Origin: Aquipseudomonas alcaligenes
Lineage (GTDB): Bacteria; Pseudomonadota; Gammaproteobacteria; Pseudomonadales; Pseudomonadaceae
Assembly (NCBI RefSeq): GCF_900156545.1
Contig: NZ_FTNW01000001.1
Location: 124,001 to 188,000, forward strand
Reading direction: 5' to 3'
Length of the DNA: 64,000 bases
In this document: positions 52,486-61,824 of the stretch, piece after piece
Numbering within the stretch: the stretch's first letter is position 1
Layout of the letters: each line of letters opens with the position of its first letter
Notes under the pieces: model-generated
Databases searched by the model: none
What the model saw: the letters and a program-made list of their open reading frames with translations, nothing else
Told to the model about the DNA's origin: nothing
Translations under genes and position numbers: made by a program

Positions 52486-53145
52486 TCAGCCCTGAGCCGG
52501 CGGTGCCAGGGGAGGCAGTTCACGGGCGTCAAATGGCATGGTGTCGTTGGGGTTGGCCCGCAGCACCATCTCGTTCTCGTCGGTGATCACGGTCTTGCCG
52601 GTGGCGTTGTCGATGATCATCGACAGGGTGCCTTCCAGCGTGGCGACCGTGATGTGGGTTTCCACTGCGCCTCTGACCAGGGTCAGGCTGTCGGTATCCT
52701 GTCCGTCCAGCAGCTTGCCGTGCCACACCGCGGCACCGCCGTTGTTGCGGGTTTCGCTGAGAGTGGCGCGCACGGGTTGCTGCCGGCCGGGTACCGGCAG
52801 CGACAGGGTTTGGCCGAGGCCAATGCCCTGCAGCAGTTCGGGGGCAACCTGAGTTTCATGAACGGGAATGCCGTTGTGCTCGCTGGCGACCAGCGACTGC
52901 GGATCCCAGAGCTGCAACTCGGCCTGTTGCTGTCGCTCGGCAGTCGCTTGCGGCTGCGGTGGCGAGACACGGGCTACGTCGGGGGTGGGGGCGGTTAGCG
53001 TGCTGCTGGCCGGCTTGTTCGGCACCGGCTTGGTAGCGCTGCGTGGCTCTGGTGGCGCCTGCGGTACCTCTTCCATCAGCACTACGCTGGTGGCAGTACC
53101 AACTACGACCAGGACAACCGCAGCGGATATCCAGAGTTTCGACAT
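52486..53145 (-). CDS. Membrane-anchored partner of the metalloprotease (CpaB-like chaperone/propeptide)
   Basis: A 219-residue protein with an N-terminal membrane anchor (LWISAAVVLVVVGTATSVVLM), a Pro/Thr-rich linker at about 28-70 and a C-terminal domain. The latter has VWHGKLLDGQDTDSLTLV and ATLEGTLSMIIDNATGK, like the pro-region usually fused to reprolysin-type proteases. In Acinetobacter, CpaB is a membrane chaperone for the protease CpaA in type II secretion; this gene would act likewise. It lies directly upstream of the protease gene on the same strand. Assignment is by context and pattern. Confidence 0.7.
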   Translation of the reverse strand: MSKLWISAAVVLVVVGTATSVVLMEEVPQAPPEPRSATKPVPNKPASSTLTAPTPDVARVSPPQPQATAERQQQAELQLWDPQSLVASEHNGIPVHETQVAPELLQGIGLGQTLSLPVPGRQQPVRATLSETRNNGGAAVWHGKLLDGQDTDSLTLVRGAVETHITVATLEGTLSMIIDNATGKTVITDENEMVLRANPNDTMPFDARELPPLAPPAQG

Positions 53146-53432
53146 GTGTACTCTCCATGATCCCTTTCGTGGGAAACGGCGCGCAGTCTATGGATCTCGA
53201 GGATTGCGAGGCGCTATGCAGTTCACAGCCAGGAACATCGGGGGGCGCTATCGGTCGGTTTAAGACGTCGATCTCGTTTTGCGCATCAGTGCCCCTGCGT
53301 GGGGGTGAGAAGCCCTTGCCGGATTCGCTCCACTTCGAAGCGTGCCCTACGGACAGCTTCATTGACGCGCGGCAGTGCAGGGCGGCGTTGCGACGCTGAA
53401 AATGCGGGTAGACAAGGATGAGGATTGTGCTG

Positions 53433-55820
53433 ATGAACGATACCGATCTCTGGGCCGGTTGGTGCGAGGGCTGGGGGCCGCTGTGCCGTCAGCCGCAAAC
53501 CATCGAGCGCGTGCGCGACCTGGTTACGAGACTGGTCGCCGATGGCCGGCTGGCCGACGAGGCGCAGGGGCTGGAGCTGCTGCGCAGTGCCGACCGGCTG
53601 ACCAGCATGGCGCTGAATCTGGTGGCGCACATGACCTATGCGCGGCGCATCGACCTCGACGGCGGCGATCTGGCCGCCGAGGACTTCAAGGTCGTTCCCG
53701 AAGGGCACACCGGCGGTTCGCTGAACATGGTGCCGGCCTTCGTCGGCTATCTGCTGGCCAATGCCCTGAGTGCGACGACCCGTGGCTGGCTGATGGGGCA
53801 GGGCCATTGCGTGGCGGCCATCGAGGCGATCAACACACTGATCGGCGATCTGTCGCCGACCCAGCAGGGTCGCTATGACCGCAGTGCGGCCGGGCTGGCC
53901 AGGCTGATCGGCGATTTCTACTCCTACGCCATCGATGCCCAGGGCATGCCGGCCGTGCCGCTGGGCAGCCATGCCGGGCCGCACACGGCCGGCGCAGTGT
54001 GCGAGGGCGGCTACCTCGGCTTCGCTGGCCTGCAGTACGTACACATGCCGTTGCCGGGCGAGCGCCTGGTGGCCTTTCTCAGTGATGGCGCTTTCGAGGA
54101 ACAGCGCGGCTCGGACTGGGCGCCACGCTGGTGGCGGGCCGAGGATTGCGGGCTGGCGGTGCCGGTGATGATTCTCAATGGTCGGCGCATCGAGCAGCGC
54201 ACGCAGATCGTGCAGCAGGGCGGTGCCGCCTGGATGGCCGAGGACCTGCGCCTCAATGGTTTCGATCCGATGATCATCGACGGCCGCGATCCGGCGGCGA
54301 TCGCCTGGGCCATCCTCGAAGCCGAGGCGCGTCTGCAGGCCTTCGCCGCTGATCCGCAGCGTCGCTACCCGGCACCGTTGCCCTACGTGATCGCTGTCAC
54401 CGAGAAGGGCTTCGGCTTCCCCGGAGCCGGCAGCAATGCGGCGCACAACCTGCCGCTGGCGGCCAATCCGCACACGGATGCGCGGGCTCGCCTGCAGTTC
54501 AACGCGGCGGCGCGGGCATTGCACGTGCCCCCGGCCGAGCTGGAGGCCGCCATCGCCTGTCTGAACAACCATGAGCGTGTGGCGCGCCCGCGCGAAAGCC
54601 AGCACCCGATGGCGCGCCGCCACCCTGCGCCGGCGCAGCTGCCGCCGCCGCACTGGCAGGCGCCTGGCGCGCACGGCAGCGCGATGAGCGCGCTGGATCG
54701 CTGGTTCGTCGAGCTGGTGCGGGCCAACCCGCAGTTGCGCGTGCGGGTCGGCAACCCCGACGAGCTGGCCAGCAACAAGATGGGCGAGACCCTGGCGCTG
54801 CTGCGTCACCGGGTCAACGCGCCGGAGCCGGGCGTGGCCGAGGATCTGCAAGGCGCGGTGATCACCGCACTCAACGAAGAGGCCGTCGCGGCGGCGGCAC
54901 TGGGCAATAAGGGCGGGCTGAACCTGATCGTCAGCTACGAGGCCTTCGCCGTGAAGATGCTCGGCCTGCTGCGCCAGGAGGCGATCTTTGCCCGCCACCA
55001 GAAACTGCTCGGCCAGGCGCCGGGCTGGCTCGCCGTGCCCCTGATCGTGACGTCGCACACCTGGGAGAACGCCAAGAACGAGCAATCGCACCAGGACCCG
55101 ACCATCGGCGAAGCGCTGCTCGGCGAAATGGCCGACACCACGCGGGTGCTGTTCCCGGTCGACGCCAACAGCGCCCAGGCCGCCCTGCAGGCGCTCTACG
55201 GCGAGCGTGGCCAGCTCGGCTGCCTGGTGGTGTCGAAGCGCGAGGTGGCCTGCCAGCTGGACGCTGAGGCCTGTCGCCAGCTGCAGCAGCAGGGGGCGTT
55301 GCACCTGCGCGGCGACCCTGCCGACGCCGAGGTGCAACTGGTGGCCATCGGCGCCTATCAACTGGAGCAGGCGCTGCTGGCTCACGCCGAACTGGCCGCG
55401 CGCGGCTGCCGCACCTGCGTCACCCTGATCATCGAGCCGGGTCGCCTGCGCAGCCCGCGGGATGAGCTGGAGGCCGCCTTCGTGCTGGATGAGGCCCGCC
55501 TGCAGGCGCTGTTCCCGCGCCGCCTGCCGCGCGTGCTGCTGTGCCATACCCGTCCCGAGCCTATGCTGGGTGTATTGCGCCGCCTCGATGGTGGCGCGGA
55601 ATGCACGCGTGCCCTGGGCTACATCAACCGCGGCGGCACGCTGGATGTCGACGGCATGCTGTTCGCCAACCGTTGCACCTGGGCCCATGCGGTCGAGGCC
55701 GTGGCAGCGGTCAGCGGTCGCCCGCTGCCCAGTCTGCTCGACGAGTCCCAGCGCCAGGCCATCCAGGGCCTGGGGCGGGCTGCCGATCTGCACATTGCCA
55801 ATCTCGAAAGGAACATCTGA
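53433..55820 (+). CDS. Phosphoketolase-related TPP enzyme
   Basis: A 795-residue protein of the phosphoketolase/transketolase-like fold. The TPP segment reads LSDGAFEEQRGSDW in place of the canonical GDGEAETGP, followed by LNGRRIEQRT; GSHAGPHTAGAVCEGGYLGFAGL matches the domain that usually reads PSHVAPETPGSIHEGGELG. The GPGHG motif appears as MGQGHC. Related genomes call it xylulose 5-phosphate 3-epimerase, from memory. The reaction is uncertain. Start 53433 has GAGG 9 bases upstream; the ATG at 53418 has no spacing for a site. It overlaps the RNase gene by one base. Confidence 0.78.
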   Translation: MNDTDLWAGWCEGWGPLCRQPQTIERVRDLVTRLVADGRLADEAQGLELLRSADRLTSMALNLVAHMTYARRIDLDGGDLAAEDFKVVPEGHTGGSLNMVPAFVGYLLANALSATTRGWLMGQGHCVAAIEAINTLIGDLSPTQQGRYDRSAAGLARLIGDFYSYAIDAQGMPAVPLGSHAGPHTAGAVCEGGYLGFAGLQYVHMPLPGERLVAFLSDGAFEEQRGSDWAPRWWRAEDCGLAVPVMILNGRRIEQRTQIVQQGGAAWMAEDLRLNGFDPMIIDGRDPAAIAWAILEAEARLQAFAADPQRRYPAPLPYVIAVTEKGFGFPGAGSNAAHNLPLAANPHTDARARLQFNAAARALHVPPAELEAAIACLNNHERVARPRESQHPMARRHPAPAQLPPPHWQAPGAHGSAMSALDRWFVELVRANPQLRVRVGNPDELASNKMGETLALLRHRVNAPEPGVAEDLQGAVITALNEEAVAAAALGNKGGLNLIVSYEAFAVKMLGLLRQEAIFARHQKLLGQAPGWLAVPLIVTSHTWENAKNEQSHQDPTIGEALLGEMADTTRVLFPVDANSAQAALQALYGERGQLGCLVVSKREVACQLDAEACRQLQQQGALHLRGDPADAEVQLVAIGAYQLEQALLAHAELAARGCRTCVTLIIEPGRLRSPRDELEAAFVLDEARLQALFPRRLPRVLLCHTRPEPMLGVLRRLDGGAECTRALGYINRGGTLDVDGMLFANRCTWAHAVEAVAAVSGRPLPSLLDESQRQAIQGLGRAADLHIANLERNI

Positions 55821-57184
55821 TGGCCAAGTTCTCTCTGACCAGTCTGGGTGGCGCCGGTACCGTGACCGGCTCCAAGCATCTGCTGACCTGTGGCGATACC
55901 CGCCTGCTGATCGACTGCGGGCTGTTCCAGGGGCTGAAGAACCTGCGTGAGCTGAACTGGCAGCGGTTGCCGATCAATCCCGGCGACATCGATGCGGTGG
56001 TGCTGACCCATGCTCACCTGGACCATTGCGGCTACCTGCCGCGGCTGGTGCTGGATGGCTTTTCCGGGCGTATCCACTGCAGCAGTGCGACCCGCGATGT
56101 GGCCGAGCTGATTCTGCGTGACAGTGCCTTCCTGCAGGAGAAGGACGCCGAATTGGCCAACCGCAAGGGCTTCTCCAAGCACTCGCCGGCCCTGCCGCTG
56201 TATCGCGTCGCCGACATCGATCGGACCATGGCGCTGTTCAAGCCGGCGGCGTTGCACGAGGAAGTGGCGCTGCCGGGGGATGGCCGCCTGCTGCTGCGCC
56301 GCGCCGGGCATATTCTCGGCGCGTCCACTGCGCAGATCGACATCGGCGGTCGACGCATCCTGTTCTCCGGCGACCTGGGGAGGTATGACGATCCGGTCAT
56401 GCACGATCCCGAGAGCGTGCCGGAGGCGGACTACGTGGTGATCGAGTCGACCTACGGCAACCGTCGTCACGACACCACCGATCCGCTGGATGCGCTCGAA
56501 GAGGTGATCAAGCGCACCGTGCAGCGCGGCGGCACCGTAGTGATTCCGGCCTTCGCCGTGGGTCGTGCGCAATCGCTGATCCACAGTCTCTGGCAGCTGC
56601 GTCGTAGTGGCCGCCTGCACAACCTGCCGGTCTATCTCGACAGTCCCATGGCCACCAGTGCCAGCGAACTGCTGCAGCGCTACCCCAAGGAGCACCGCCT
56701 GGGCCGGCAGGACTGCGAGGCGGCCTGCGAGTCGGTCACCTATGTGCGCGATGTCGAGGAATCCAAGGCGCTGTCGGCCAACCGCTACCCGAAGGTGATC
56801 ATTTCGGCCAGCGGCATGGCCACCGGGGGGCGCGTGCTGCACCACATCGCCGCCTTCGGTGCGGATCATCGCAACACCTTGCTGTTCTCCGGCTACCAGG
56901 CCGCCGGCACGCGCGGGCGCAAACTGCTGGAAGGGGCGCGGGAGACCAAGATCTATGGCCAGTGGCTGCCGATCAATGCCGAAATCGCCGAACTGCCGAT
57001 GTTGTCAGCGCATGCCGACAGCGATGAGCTGATGCGCTGGCTGTCCGGCTTCCAGCGCGCGCCGCGGCGGGTTTTCGTGGTACACGGCGAGGCGGATGCC
57101 TCCGAGGCACTGCGCGAGCGCATCCAGCGCGAGCTCGGCTGGTCAGTGTGTGTGCCGCTGCAGGGGCAGGAATTCGAGCTGTGA
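55820..57184 (+). CDS. MBL-fold beta-CASP ribonuclease-like protein
   Basis: A 454-residue protein with the metallo-beta-lactamase metal site HAHLDHCGYLPRLV (HxHxDH) at about 56-70, later RRAGHILGASTAQI and FSGDLGRYDDPV, and the beta-CASP part with VIPAFAVGRAQSL, ASGMATGGRVLHH and C-terminal HADSDEL and VFVVHGE. It resembles CPSF-like RNases of bacteria such as TTHA0252. It likely processes RNA. ATG 55820 shares its A with the stop of the TPP enzyme gene, so translation is coupled. Confidence 0.9.
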   Translation: MAKFSLTSLGGAGTVTGSKHLLTCGDTRLLIDCGLFQGLKNLRELNWQRLPINPGDIDAVVLTHAHLDHCGYLPRLVLDGFSGRIHCSSATRDVAELILRDSAFLQEKDAELANRKGFSKHSPALPLYRVADIDRTMALFKPAALHEEVALPGDGRLLLRRAGHILGASTAQIDIGGRRILFSGDLGRYDDPVMHDPESVPEADYVVIESTYGNRRHDTTDPLDALEEVIKRTVQRGGTVVIPAFAVGRAQSLIHSLWQLRRSGRLHNLPVYLDSPMATSASELLQRYPKEHRLGRQDCEAACESVTYVRDVEESKALSANRYPKVIISASGMATGGRVLHHIAAFGADHRNTLLFSGYQAAGTRGRKLLEGARETKIYGQWLPINAEIAELPMLSAHADSDELMRWLSGFQRAPRRVFVVHGEADASEALRERIQRELGWSVCVPLQGQEFEL

Positions 57185-57418
57185 GTAACAGCGTCGAGTA
57201 ACACCTCGCCCACTTTTGGGGTGGGCGGGGAACGCCATGCCCTGCATGCGTGCATGGTTCGATGCGGGTGCGGGGCTGCAGGCCTCGTGGAATATGGGGT
57301 GTGTGTTTTCTGGCCTGCTTATTGCTGAATATCAAGGTTTTGTTTGTGTCTCCTTGGTCATCTTTTGGCTGGCCTGTCAATACGCGCTCCGCGCTCGCCC
57401 TGTGCTTCTGTAATTTGT

Positions 57419-57461
57419 TGTCGCTTTGAAGAAATATCGACCCACCCCCGGTCGATAGAAT
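57419..57461 (+). promoter_or_regulatory. ArgR half-site and -10 box of the aot operon
   Basis: TGTCGC-TTTGAAGA-AA (57419-57434) matches the Pseudomonas ArgR TGTCGC-N8-AA half-site. A -10-like TAGAAT is at 57456-57461, 22 bases further, so the site covers the -35 zone. An inverted repeat ATCGACC/GGTCGAT (57436-57456) lies between. A weaker TGTCAA at 57375 could be a second half. The rest of the 57185-57592 gap shows nothing else. Confidence 0.75.
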
Positions 57462-57592
57462 GCCGCCCACTTGGCCAACCCTCTTGTGGCGTCCCTGGTG
57501 GCGGCAAAGACGGTGACACTTTCTACAATTCACCCATGGCCATGGCGAACCTCATTCTGCCAATCGCTGTACCCCATTCGAAGGAGCACAAG

Positions 57593-58369
57593 ATGAAGAA
57601 GATCGTACTTCTCGGCGCCCTGGCGCTTTCCGCTTTCAGTGCGCTGGTTCAGGCAGAAGACAAACCCCTGCGTATCGGTATCGAAGCGGCCTACCCGCCG
57701 TTCGCCTACAAGACCCCGGAAGGCAACATCACCGGCTTCGACTACGACATCGGCAACGCCCTGTGCGAGGAGATGAAGGTCAAGTGCCAGTGGATCGAGC
57801 AGGAATTCGACGGCCTGATCCCGGCTCTCAAGGTACGCAAGTTCGACGCCGTGCTGTCGTCCCTGTCGATCACCGAAGAGCGCAAGAAGTCCGTGGACTT
57901 CACCGGCAAGTACTACCACACCCCCGCCAAGCTGGCGATGAAGGCCGGTACCGAGATCAAGGACCCGCTGGTTGACCTGAAAGGCAAGAAGGTCGGCGTA
58001 CAGCGTGCCTCCATCTACGACCGCTATGCCACCGAGGTGTTTGCCCCGGCAGGCGTGGAAGTGGTGCGTTACAGCTCGCAGAACGAGATCTTCCTCGACC
58101 TGACCGCCGGCCGTCTGGATGCCACCCTGGCCGACGTGGTCAATATCGACGACGGCTTCCTCAAGACCGACGCCGGCAAGGGCTTCGCTCTGGTAGGTCC
58201 GGACTACACCGACGAGAAGTACTTCGGTAACGGTGCCGGCATCGCCGTGCGCAAGGGTGACAAGGCCCTGGCCGACAAGATCACTGCCGCTATCGCGGCC
58301 ATCCGCGCCAACGGCAAGTACAAGGAAGTGCAGGACAAGTACTTCCAGTTCAACGTCTACGGCGAATAA
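57593..58369 (+). CDS. aotJ: Arginine/ornithine-binding periplasmic protein
   Basis: A 258-residue HisJ/ArtJ-family protein with a signal peptide (LLGALALSAFSALVQA, cleaved near residue 22) and the family motif GFDYDIGNALCEEM. DGLIPALKVRKFDAVLSSLSITEERKKSVDFTGKYY and the C-terminal NGKYKEVQDKYF are typical. It delivers arginine or ornithine to AotQMP. AAGGAG precedes the ATG at 57593. A strong hairpin separates it from aotQ. Confidence 0.93.
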   Translation: MKKIVLLGALALSAFSALVQAEDKPLRIGIEAAYPPFAYKTPEGNITGFDYDIGNALCEEMKVKCQWIEQEFDGLIPALKVRKFDAVLSSLSITEERKKSVDFTGKYYHTPAKLAMKAGTEIKDPLVDLKGKKVGVQRASIYDRYATEVFAPAGVEVVRYSSQNEIFLDLTAGRLDATLADVVNIDDGFLKTDAGKGFALVGPDYTDEKYFGNGAGIAVRKGDKALADKITAAIAAIRANGKYKEVQDKYFQFNVYGE

Positions 58370-58380
58370 CGCCGCTGCGG

Positions 58381-58407
58381 CCGCCCTCCCCGGAGCGGGG
58401 AGGGCGG
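58381..58407 (+). promoter_or_regulatory. Strong intra-operon hairpin between aotJ and aotQ
   Basis: CCGCCCTCCCC/GGGGAGGGCGG is an 11-bp perfect stem with a GGAGC loop and no T-tract. It lies 12 bases after the aotJ stop and would protect or attenuate the mRNA so that the binding protein is made in excess of the membrane subunits. Confidence 0.75.
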
Positions 58408-58502
58408 TACGTCGGGCCGGGTGAGCGCAGCGCTCTGCCGGACTCACCTCCGCCCCTCGCTCTGAGCAAGAGCGCTCCTCCTGTCTGCAGAGGATAGATT
58501 CC

Positions 58503-59192
58503 ATGTTCAACGGCTACGGCTCGACCATTCTCGACGGTACCTGGCTCACTGTGCAGCTGGCTCTGCTGTCGATGGCGGTGGCCATCGCTCTCGGTCTGCT
58601 CGGCGCGGCCTTTCGCCTGTCGCCGGTCAAGTGGCTGGCCCTGCTGGGCGAAACCTATGCGGCGGTGATTCGCGGCATCCCCGACCTAGTGCTGATCCTG
58701 CTGATCTTCTACGGCGGCCAGGAAATGCTCAATCGCGTCCTCGAGCTGTCCGGCTACGAGGGCTATGTCGACATCAATCCGTTCGTGGCCGGTGTCGGTA
58801 CCCTGGGCTTCATCTATGGCGCCTATCTGTCCGAGACCTTTCGTGGCGCCTTCATGGCCATCCCCAAAGGGCAGGGCGAGGCCGGTCTGGCCTACGGCAT
58901 GAGCCCGCTGCGGGTGTTCTTCCGCATCCTGGTGCCGCAGATGATCCGCCTGGCCATTCCCGGCTTCACCAACAACTGGCTGGTGCTGATCAAGGCCACT
59001 GCCCTGATTTCCCTGGTCGGCCTGCAGGACATGATGGCCCGCGCCAAGAGCGCCGGTGATGCGACCCGCGAGCCCTTCACCTACATCCTGCTGGCCGCCG
59101 CCATCTACCTGGCGATCACCAGCGTATCGCTGCTGGTGCTGCGTTACCTCGAACGCCGCTATTCGGTCGGCGTGAAAACGGCCGAGATCTGA
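58503..59192 (+). CDS. aotQ: Arginine/ornithine ABC permease AotQ
   Basis: A 229-residue HisQ-type permease with five membrane segments and the amino-acid permease motif ETFRGAFMAIPKGQGEAGLAYGMSPLRVFFRILVPQ. Length fits the family. It pairs with AotM in the inner membrane. It lies after the hairpin and 10 bases before aotM. Confidence 0.93.
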   Translation: MFNGYGSTILDGTWLTVQLALLSMAVAIALGLLGAAFRLSPVKWLALLGETYAAVIRGIPDLVLILLIFYGGQEMLNRVLELSGYEGYVDINPFVAGVGTLGFIYGAYLSETFRGAFMAIPKGQGEAGLAYGMSPLRVFFRILVPQMIRLAIPGFTNNWLVLIKATALISLVGLQDMMARAKSAGDATREPFTYILLAAAIYLAITSVSLLVLRYLERRYSVGVKTAEI

Positions 59193-59202
59193 GGGATTTA
59201 CC

Positions 59203-59901
59203 ATGCTTTTCGACTACAACGTGGTGTGGGAAAGCCTGCCGCTGTACTTCGGCGGTGTGCTGGTCACCCTCAAGCTGCTGGTCATCTCCCTGGCCCTGGG
59301 CCTGCTCGCGGCGGTGCCGCTGGCGCTGATGCGGGTTTCCAAGCAACCGGCGATCAACTTCCCGGCCTGGCTGTATACCTACGTGATCCGTGGTACGCCG
59401 ATGCTGGTGCAGCTGTACCTGCTGTACTACGGCATGGCCCAGTTTGAGGTGGTGCGCGAGAGTGCCCTGTGGCCCTACCTGTCCAACGCTACCTTCTGTG
59501 CCTGCCTGGCGTTCGCCATCAACACCAGCGCCTACAGCGCCGAAATCCTCGCCGGTAGCCTCAAGGCCACGCCGTATGGCGAGATCGAGGCGGCCAAGGC
59601 CATGGGCATGTCGCGCGCCAAGCTGTATCGCCGCATCCTCCTGCCGTCCGCGCTGCGCCGTGCGCTGCCGCAGTACAGCAACGAGGTGATCATGATGCTG
59701 CACACCACCAGCCTGGCGTCGGTGGTGACCCTGATCGACATCACCGGCGCGGCCAAGACCGTGAACTCGCAGTACTACCTGTCGTTCGAGGCCTACATCA
59801 CCGCCGGTGTGTTCTATCTGCTGCTGACGCTGATCCTGGTGCGCCTGTTCAAGCTGGCCGAGCGCCGCTACCTGGCCTACCTGGCCCCGCGCAAGCACTG
59901 A
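59203..59901 (+). CDS. aotM: Arginine/ornithine ABC permease AotM
   Basis: A 232-residue HisM-type permease. It has YVIRGTPMLVQLYLLYYGMAQ and the EAA motif YSAEILAGSLKATPYGEIEAAKAMGMSRAKLYRRILLPSALR. It forms the channel with AotQ. The next gene, aotO, starts 10 bases after the stop. Confidence 0.94.
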   Translation: MLFDYNVVWESLPLYFGGVLVTLKLLVISLALGLLAAVPLALMRVSKQPAINFPAWLYTYVIRGTPMLVQLYLLYYGMAQFEVVRESALWPYLSNATFCACLAFAINTSAYSAEILAGSLKATPYGEIEAAKAMGMSRAKLYRRILLPSALRRALPQYSNEVIMMLHTTSLASVVTLIDITGAAKTVNSQYYLSFEAYITAGVFYLLLTLILVRLFKLAERRYLAYLAPRKH

Positions 59902-59911
59902 GGTCGAGATC

Positions 59912-61024
59912 ATGCAGCGCATCGATCACCGTCTGCCCTGGGGCTGTCCCGGCACCGAGCGCACCCTGAGCGTGTTCCGTTTCGGCGCCGGCGCGCGCAA
60001 GGCCTATATCCAGGCCAGTCTGCACGCCGACGAGCTGCCGGGCATGCGCGTGGCCGTCGAGCTCAAGCGTCGTCTCGTCGAGCTGGAAGGGCAGGGGCGC
60101 CTTACGGGCGTGGTCGAGCTGGTGCCGGTGGCCAACCCCATCGGTCTCGGTCAGATGTTTCAGGCCACCAGCCAGGGGCGTTTCGAGCTGGGCAGCGGCA
60201 AGAATTTCAATCGTGACTTCGTCGACCTCGCCGCGCTGGTCGCGCCCACGCTGGAAGGGCGCCTGGGGGCGGATAGCCAGGCCAACGTCGAGCTGATTCG
60301 CCAGGCCATGCGTGCCGGCCTGGAGGCTCTGCCGCCGGCCGGTTCCGAACTGCAGGGGCTGCAGCGTCTGCTGCTGCGCCATGCCTGCGATGCCGATCTG
60401 GTGCTCGACCTGCACTGTGACTTCGACGCCGTGGTGCACCTGTACATGATTCCGCAGCAGGCCGACACCTTCGCCTCGCTGGGCGCGCGGCTGAGCGCCG
60501 GCGCCGTGCTGGTGTCCGAGGACACCGGCGGCAGCTCCTTCGACGAGGCCTGTTCGATGGGCTGGCTGCGCCTGGCGCGGCGTTTCCCTCAGGCCGCCGT
60601 GCCGCTGGCCTGCCAGGCCAGCACGGTGGAGCTGGGGGGCATGCTGGATACCGAGCGCGAGCGTGCCCAGGCCAGCGCCGAAAGCATTCTCGCCTTCCTC
60701 GCCGAGCAGGGGCTGATCGACGGTGCCTGGCCCGCCGCGCCGGCGCCGACCTGCGCACCCACGCCGTTTGCCGGCGCAGAATACGCCTACCCGCCGCATG
60801 CCGGTGTGGTCAGCTTCCTGCAGCCGGTCGGCGCCCGTGTCGAGGTGGGTGACCCGCTGTTCGAAGTCATCGATCCGCTGGAGGACCGCCACAGCATCGT
60901 GCGTGCCTCGACCGCCGGGGTGCTCTACGTGCGCGAGCGCCTGCGCTTCGCCCAACCCGGACTCTGGCTGGCCAAGGTGGCCGGTCAGCAACCCATTCGC
61001 CAGGGTCGCCTGCTGAGCGACTGA
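59912..61024 (+). CDS. aotO: Succinylglutamate desuccinylase/aspartoacylase-family protein AotO
   Basis: A 370-residue zinc carboxypeptidase-like protein. The metal site begins with [16 protein letters not shown] (His, Glu), and later [13 protein letters not shown] supplies a further His. It belongs to the aspartoacylase/AstE family and resembles AotO encoded in the P. aeruginosa aot operon. A biotinyl-like C-terminal domain ([28 protein letters not shown]) is visible. It is not part of the transporter itself; the substrate is unknown. It lies between aotM and aotP. Confidence 0.88.
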   Translation: MQRIDHRLPWGCPGTERTLSVFRFGAGARKAYIQASLHADELPGMRVAVELKRRLVELEGQGRLTGVVELVPVANPIGLGQMFQATSQGRFELGSGKNFNRDFVDLAALVAPTLEGRLGADSQANVELIRQAMRAGLEALPPAGSELQGLQRLLLRHACDADLVLDLHCDFDAVVHLYMIPQQADTFASLGARLSAGAVLVSEDTGGSSFDEACSMGWLRLARRFPQAAVPLACQASTVELGGMLDTERERAQASAESILAFLAEQGLIDGAWPAAPAPTCAPTPFAGAEYAYPPHAGVVSFLQPVGARVEVGDPLFEVIDPLEDRHSIVRASTAGVLYVRERLRFAQPGLWLAKVAGQQPIRQGRLLSD

Positions 61025-61043
61025 GCCATACGAGAGCCCAACC

Positions 61044-61808
61044 ATGTACAAACTCGAAGTTCAGGATCTGCACAAACGCTACGGCAGCCACGAAGTGTTG
61101 AAGGGCGTGTCGCTGGCGGCCAAGGCTGGCGACGTGATCAGCATCATCGGCTCCAGCGGTTCGGGCAAAAGTACCTTCCTGCGCTGCATTAACATGCTGG
61201 AGCAGCCGCATGGCGGCAAGATCCTGCTCAATGGCGAAGAGCTCAAGTTGGTGGCCAACAAGGACGGCGCGCTCAAGGCCGTCGATGCCAAGCAGCTGCA
61301 GCGCATGCGCTCGCGCCTGTCCATGGTGTTCCAGCACTTCAACCTGTGGTCGCACATGAGCGCCCTGGAGAACGTGATCGAAGCGCCGGTGCATGTGCTT
61401 GGCGTGCCGAAGAAGGAAGCCATCGAGAAGGCCGAGCACTACCTGGCCAAGGTGGGTGTGGCGCACCGCAAGGACGCCTATCCGGCCCATATGTCTGGCG
61501 GTGAGCAGCAGCGCGTGGCTATCGCCCGTGCCCTGGCAATGGAGCCGGAAGTCATGCTGTTCGACGAGCCGACTTCGGCGCTCGACCCTGAGCTGGTCGG
61601 CGAGGTGCTCAAGGTGATGCAGGACCTGGCCCAGGAAGGCCGCACCATGGTGGTGGTGACCCACGAGATGGGCTTCGCTCGCGAGGTATCCAACCAGCTT
61701 ATCTTCCTGCACAAGGGCCTGGTGGAGGAAACCGGCTGCCCGAAAGAGGTGCTGGTCAACCCGCAGTCCGATCGCCTGAAACAGTTCCTTTCCGGCAGCC
61801 TGAAGTAA
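61044..61808 (+). CDS. aotP: Arginine/ornithine ABC ATPase AotP
   Basis: A 254-residue HisP-type ATPase. Walker A is GSSGSGKST, the signature [13 protein letters not shown] and Walker [13 protein letters not shown]; the H-loop is in [13 protein letters not shown]. The [15 protein letters not shown] and [19 protein letters not shown] segments are typical of HisP. It completes the AotJQMP importer and starts 19 bases after aotO. argR follows 16 bases further. Confidence 0.95.
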   Translation: MYKLEVQDLHKRYGSHEVLKGVSLAAKAGDVISIIGSSGSGKSTFLRCINMLEQPHGGKILLNGEELKLVANKDGALKAVDAKQLQRMRSRLSMVFQHFNLWSHMSALENVIEAPVHVLGVPKKEAIEKAEHYLAKVGVAHRKDAYPAHMSGGEQQRVAIARALAMEPEVMLFDEPTSALDPELVGEVLKVMQDLAQEGRTMVVVTHEMGFAREVSNQLIFLHKGLVEETGCPKEVLVNPQSDRLKQFLSGSLK

Positions 61809-61824
61809 GCACTAGACTGCCCCC

